Below, piece by piece: positions 39,901-45,900 of a DNA stretch of 64,000 bases. A model generated the notes under the pieces. The model saw only the letters and a list, made by a program, of their open reading frames with translations, made no database searches and was not told the DNA's origin. This DNA is from Fragum whitleyi. Lineage: Eukaryota > Mollusca > Bivalvia > Cardiida > Cardiidae. Both the position numbers and the translations under genes were made by a program. Location of the stretch: contig OX411557.1 of the NCBI GenBank assembly GCA_948146395.1, positions 31,474,077-31,538,076 of the forward strand. The letters are read 5' to 3'. Position 1 is the stretch's first letter. The number at the start of each line of letters is the position of its first letter.

Positions 39901-42900
39901 AGTATAATAGCTAGGATCATGAAACATCATGGGTGTATAGATCTCACAAAGAGGGAGTGCAGTGCACAAGAACCATAACTCTACCTGGCCTATTTTTTGA
40001 GTTATTGCCCTTTGTTGTTTTTCAGACTTGAATCTTGTCCGGAGTATATCTCTAAAAGTATAAAAGCTAGGATCATGAAACTTCATGGGTGTATCGATGT
40101 CACCAAGGGAGAGTGCAGTGCACAAGAACCATAACTCTACCTGGCCTATTTTTTGAGTTATTGCCCTTTGTTGTTTTTCAGACTTGAATCTTGTCCTGAG
40201 AATATCTCTTAAAGTATAATAGCTAGGATCATGAAACTTCATGGGTGTATAGATCTCACCAAGGGGGAGTGCAGTGTACAAGAACCACAACTCTACCTGG
40301 CCTATTTTTTGAGTTATTGCCCTTTGTTGTTTTTCAGACTTGAATCTTGTTTGGAGTATATCTCTAAAAGTATAATAGCTAGGATCATGAAACACCATGG
40401 GTGTATAGATCTCACAAAGGGGGAGTGCAGTGCACAAGAACCATAACTCTACCTGGCCTATTTTTTGAGTTATCGCCCTTTGTTGTTTTTCATACTAGAA
40501 TCTTGTCTGGAGTATATCTCTCAAAGTATAATAGCTAGGATCATGAAACTTCATGGGTGTATAGATCTCACCAAGGGGGAGTGCAGTGCATAAGAACCAC
40601 AACTCTACCTGGCCTATTTTTTGAATTATTGCCCTTTGTTGTTTTTCAGACTTGAATCGTGTCCAGATTATATCTCTAAAAGTATAATAGCTATGATCAT
40701 GAAACTGCATGGGTGTTTAGATCTCACCAAGGGGGAGTGCAGTGTACAATCACCATAATTCTACCTGACCTATTTTTTGAGTTATTGCCCTTTGTTGTTT
40801 TTCAGACTTGAATCATGTCCGGAGTATTTCTCTAAAAGTATAATAGCTAAGATCATGAAACTTCATGGGTGTATCGATGTCATCAAAGGGGAGTGCAGTG
40901 TACAAGAACCATAATTCTACCTGGCCTATTTTATGAGTAATGGCCCATTGTTGTTTTTCATACTAGAATCTTGTCCGGAGTATATCTCTAAAAGTATAAT
41001 AGCTAGGATCATGAAACTTCATGGGTGCAAAAAATATTCATTCAAAATAACCTCAGTTCTATTTAAGCCCCCAGTTAATAATAAGCAGTGTGACGGGCGT
41101 ATCTTGTGACAATTTGGCACCTTGTTGCCTGAGTTATGCCCCTTGATAACTTAGTCTCTGGGTCCACTTTTCTTGTCAACGCAACTCCTCCTAAGTTTCT
41201 GGCTGGATCTTTTTGAAACTTGGTCAATGTTATCACCTCAATTGGTAGATGTGCATGACGGAAGGATTTTATGGTTCGTTAATTTTTGCCTGAGTTATGC
41301 CCCTTGATAACTTAGTCTCTGGGTCCACTTTTCTTGTCAACGCAACTCCTCCTAAGTTTCTGGCTGGATCTTCTTGAAACTTGGTCAATGTAATCACCTC
41401 AATTGGTAGATGTGCATGAAGGAAGGATTTTACGGTTCATTGATTTTTGCCTGAGTTATGCCCCTTAAAAACTTAGTATCTAGGGCTTATTGAAATTGCA
41501 GCCTTTTGAACACAAATCCTCCTTACTTTTTGTCTTTATTTAAATGAAACTTTGTCAATGTCATCACCATAATTTGAAGATGTACATGGATCAAGGATTT
41601 TATGGCTCATCTATTTCCCTGAATTATGCCCCCTTAAAACTTAGTGCCTGGGGCTTATTGAAATTGCAGCCTTGTGAAGGCAACTCCTCCTTACTTTTTG
41701 TCTTGATTTAAATGAAACTTGGTCATTTTCAATTTGGTTCTGTCAAAATAAGTAGTGTCTACAATTATTTCTGTGAAACAGCAGCAATGTGGCGGCGTAT
41801 TTTGTGACAATGGCACTCTTGTTTTTTTTATCACGCTATCGAAGTAAAATGTCATAAAGTAAAGCAAATGATACAAGTCAAGTCAAGTCAAGTAATATTT
41901 ATTTACATAGTCGGATGTACATAACGATGAACATAAGCTCTGTAGAGCTTTTAACACCGACTGGAGCACATAAGACAAACATACAAAGCATACATATTAA
42001 ATATAAAATGAAAAATGATATCAGTCTACACAAAAAAAGCGACAACTTTGAAATTCGTAGAGGTACTTATGACAAAAAACTTGTTTCTGCCAAGTAAGTC
42101 AGTATTTTTAAACGAAAACGGTGTGGTCGGTCTCAGTTGAGAGGGTTGCTTGATGGTCTTCCTCAACTCGCTGTTTTCGAAGTTTACTTCGATTCAGAAT
42201 CAGAAATGCATGCTTGGAATCGTAAATTATTTAAAAATATCTTAATTTATAATCGATTAAATAGCAATATTGCGTTGATGATTGGAAACTAGGTAAATAT
42301 GAGTTCCTACAACAAATGTCTTTCAGATGGAAGGTTGAGGGTTTCCCAAAATACCTATTGCATTTTATACAGAAATAAAGTGCAATGGATTTCCCCACGT
42401 GATGTGATTTAAACCAATCAGAATTCTTTATTTTATTGGATTGCAATTATACAAAATTACTGACATAAATTATTTATCCCTTTCTAGTTATCAAACTCAC
42501 ATTCAGATTATGAAGGGGTAATGCAAGTCAAAAACTTTAGTATCTCAAAAGAACCCTTAGTTGTTGTTATTAATATACACCGACATGCATCATTTATCTC
42601 TTTCTAATTATCAAACAGACATGTAGTTTATGAAGGGGTAATGCAAGTCTAAATTTTTTTTATATCTTAATGAAACCCTGTTGTTGGTATGAAGTAGTTT
42701 TGTCCCATTCAGACGATTCCAATGAACACCTAAGTATTACTGTAGCTGTTTTTTTGTGAGAACCCGAGGTATTGCTGGGGCCTTGATGTCATGGTTGTAG
42801 CTGTGGTCTTTTTGTGAATTGTGTCCCTTTTTACTTTTTTGAAATGTTTGTGTATTCCCTTCCAGAATAGCTCATAGAAAGTGAAAAATCTGACTGCCAT

Positions 42901-45900
42901 TGGCAACCAAAATAATAAAAAAAGACAGGTTGAACATCTTTGTCTGGCTGCATATGACAGAATGCCACTATTCACAGTTACTTTAAAGAGCAAATTTGCA
43001 CTGGCGGACTTGAGCTGGCCACTTACGTCAGTTTGGCTGCTATTCTTAGGTGACCACTCACACAGTTTTGACTGTACAACCTTCAATTTTGGCATTGGTA
43101 ATCCATTCATGGTCCTTTATAGGGACTTCTAAATTCATTACAAATTCATTGGAAGGTTGGGGGAGTTTGGAGACAAAGTTTTTATCGTTATTATGGACAA
43201 GGCAGTAAATTTCACACACCGGCTTGTGATATGGTATAGTCATAGTCAAATCTATTTGTTTGATCTTATCTTAAAAAGATAGTTTTCAATACAACCTCCC
43301 ATTTTGAATAACTGAACTATCATAAAAGATTAACAAATTAGTCATATACAAGAAGGAAATTTGATGAGTTTGAAGAAAATCAAGTTGCAGTTGACACTTT
43401 ATATTTGAAAATAACAAATTTCAGAAAAAGCCAAAGGATTTTCTTCTTTTCCAATTATCAAAACCTATTCCTATTCATTATATCATCATATCAAACTGAG
43501 AGGGTATCTTGTCATGGCTCGAATATAAGGGATTATTAAATGTGAGTAGGAGGCCCAGATTTTCTGGCTTAATTGATGAACTCATGTCAATATATAATAG
43601 CAAGGGAGACTACTGGTTTACAGATAAGTATAATGGGAGATGTATTTACTTCTCCTGACATTAATCCTTGTTATGCTGAATAAGTTTTGGCTAAAAATTT
43701 TCATCAAAATCAAAGGGCAAAAAGCACTGAAAGTACCAACTGTATGTAAATTTTTATTTGGAAAACTAAATCTATTGTCAATTCTGGTTTGAAAGTGAGA
43801 AACAGGTGGTGTAGACTAGCATCAGACTGCACATATGTGCAGGCTGATGTTTGTCTATAGCTCCTTCCAAAGCAGGAATATTCCGAGTTCAGCATGACAA
43901 GGGTTAACATTTCCAGTGTTCAGTGCAAGACTTGTATAGAAGCTAAGTACAGTCTTGTGCTGAACTCTCTATTTGTTAATTTTTTATGCCCCCGATAGGG
44001 AGGCATCATAAATTTGACTTGTCCGTCCGTCCGTCTGTCCGTCCGTCCGTCCGTCATTCCGTCCAAAAACTTTAACATTGGCCATAACTTCCTTATTACT
44101 TAACATATTCGCATCATACTTTACCACAACATTCCTTGGTACATTACCTTTCTGTAGGCACATACTTTGGTGACCTTGACCCCTGGATGACCTTGACCTT
44201 CAACATAGATTGGCCATAATTTAAAATCAAAGCGGTGTCGGGGGCATTGTCATCTTACAGTGACAGCTCTTGTTTCTTCTTAATCTTTCCTGATTTTACT
44301 TAATTCTCATTAGAATATAACTTTTTCTGGTGAATTATTTATACAAAACCCTTTTTACTTATAACATCAATAGATTGGTGTGTACATCTATCTGTCAATA
44401 AATCTCTCTGTCTGTTTGTCTGTCCGCAAAAACTTAACCAAAGTTAATATTTTCCTATAACTTCAATACCATTCAGGTTACAATGCTTATTTTTGGCTGA
44501 AATCTTTCCTGTTTAATCCCTGCTTTTTACGTGCCTGTGATTTTATGATTGCGAAAACATTGTGATAAAAAAGAATTGCTTCTGACAAGCAATTTCTTCT
44601 TTTTCCACACTATTTTCTACCCTACTGAATGGTTATTTTTCAAGTGAAATCCACTTTTAATTTTCGTCTGCAAAACCTTTGAATTTGGGCAGGTCCAAAA
44701 TTTTGTAAAATAGGAAAGGGTGAAAGGTTCCTCTCATCTTTCCTCATCTTTAGAGGTCATCTGACAAGGTCAAGGTCAATTATCAAGGTCAAACTATGAA
44801 AACAATTTGCAGTTTGGAGGTTATTAGTATTTAAGAAACACATCTTGTTTCAATAGGAAAATAGCTTAAAGATGACTTTTACTTTGGAAAAAAAAGATAA
44901 ATAGAGGATATATATTGTTTGTCTCATTGTAAGATCCATTTATATTTCATTTAGTAAACCACAAAAGCTTTATATTATCACAAGTGGCTAAGCCAGAGGT
45001 GAAAATATAGCTTTTGTTGTTCACAAAATGAAATATAAATCCATCTTACTTTAAAATCAAACAATTATTCTATTTCTTTAATGCGAAAAAGAAGAAGACA
45101 AGTTATGAAAATTCAAACAATTTTCTTTCAGCCATCAATTTAGCCATGCTATGCAGCATTCAATGTGACTTGACTTATTTAGCTCTGCTTCGATAAAGTC
45201 AGATAGGTTGAATCAACAAAAGTGTGTTATAAGTTCTTGATTATTTCACTGGTTTGGCAGTGAGTTTATCAAAATGATGATCTACTGTATTTCCTTGATA
45301 AACCACCGAAAGCATAAAAATGTAATTATGTTTTGACAGCTAAAGAAATTTGACTTAGGCAGATGATATAGACGATAGGTCAAGGGCTGGTGAAAAAGGG
45401 GGCCATCCTGTATTCAAGATGGCAATTATTTTTTCTCCTCAACTAGATTGAACTCTGCCTGTACTTTCTTTTCTGTTTATTTCAGGTGTTTACACTCCAG
45501 AAAAATTATCAGACATGAGTTGGGCATTCCTGTCTCTTGGATGGTTGTACTTCCTGTACTTTATTCCACTAAGTTATTTAGCATTTGTAAGTGTGGGGGT
45601 TATTCTATCAGAGGGACAGATAAGAGGGTGTAAGGCCAGCCTAAAGTGTTTGTTTCTCAATGAAACCCTTTGTTGTGGGTATTCATGTTTATCATCTCCA
45701 GTGAATACCATTGATAAAGGATTTGTTCTATTATAATTAAAATACTTTGATCAAAAACAAAATACCCCCTCTATCTGTGGCTCTGTTTTATCCATAGATA
45801 AATGGGAAAGGCATCTCAGGCATATGCTGGCCAAAGAAATTTAAGTCTAGTAATGTCATGCATATTTAAATGACTTTACACTATAACCCCCAATCATCAA

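Larger units (their letters stand above)
39089..41823 (+). mobile_element. Outer pearl/HINE-like element, 161-bp units, split by a second element
   Basis: Starts TTATACGCCGCCGGAGGCGG, then a GTCCGTCC microsatellite (about 39131-39210), then units starting CACTTTTCTTGTCAACGC at 39211 and 39372 (161 bp apart) and, after the insertion, at 41165 and 41326 (161 bp apart). Degenerate units follow, and the end is TGGCACTCTTGTTTT. The unit is interrupted between GATTTTT (39494) and GCCTGAG (41127) by the 156-bp array element. Lies in TMEM164 intron 3. Confidence 0.7.
37265..45485 (+). other. TMEM164 intron 3, 8.2 kb
   Basis: Bounded by GTAAGA and TTTCAG. The nested tandem-repeat elements take up 2.7 kb. 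Stretches 38110-38820, 42112-42729, 43250-43660 and 44816-45485 contain nothing recognised. Confidence 0.85.

Noticed and set aside
39715..40437. 240-codon minus-strand open frame with repeating blocks
   Set aside because: It is read-through of the 156-bp tandem array, whose unit length is a multiple of three; it has no start context or family similarity.
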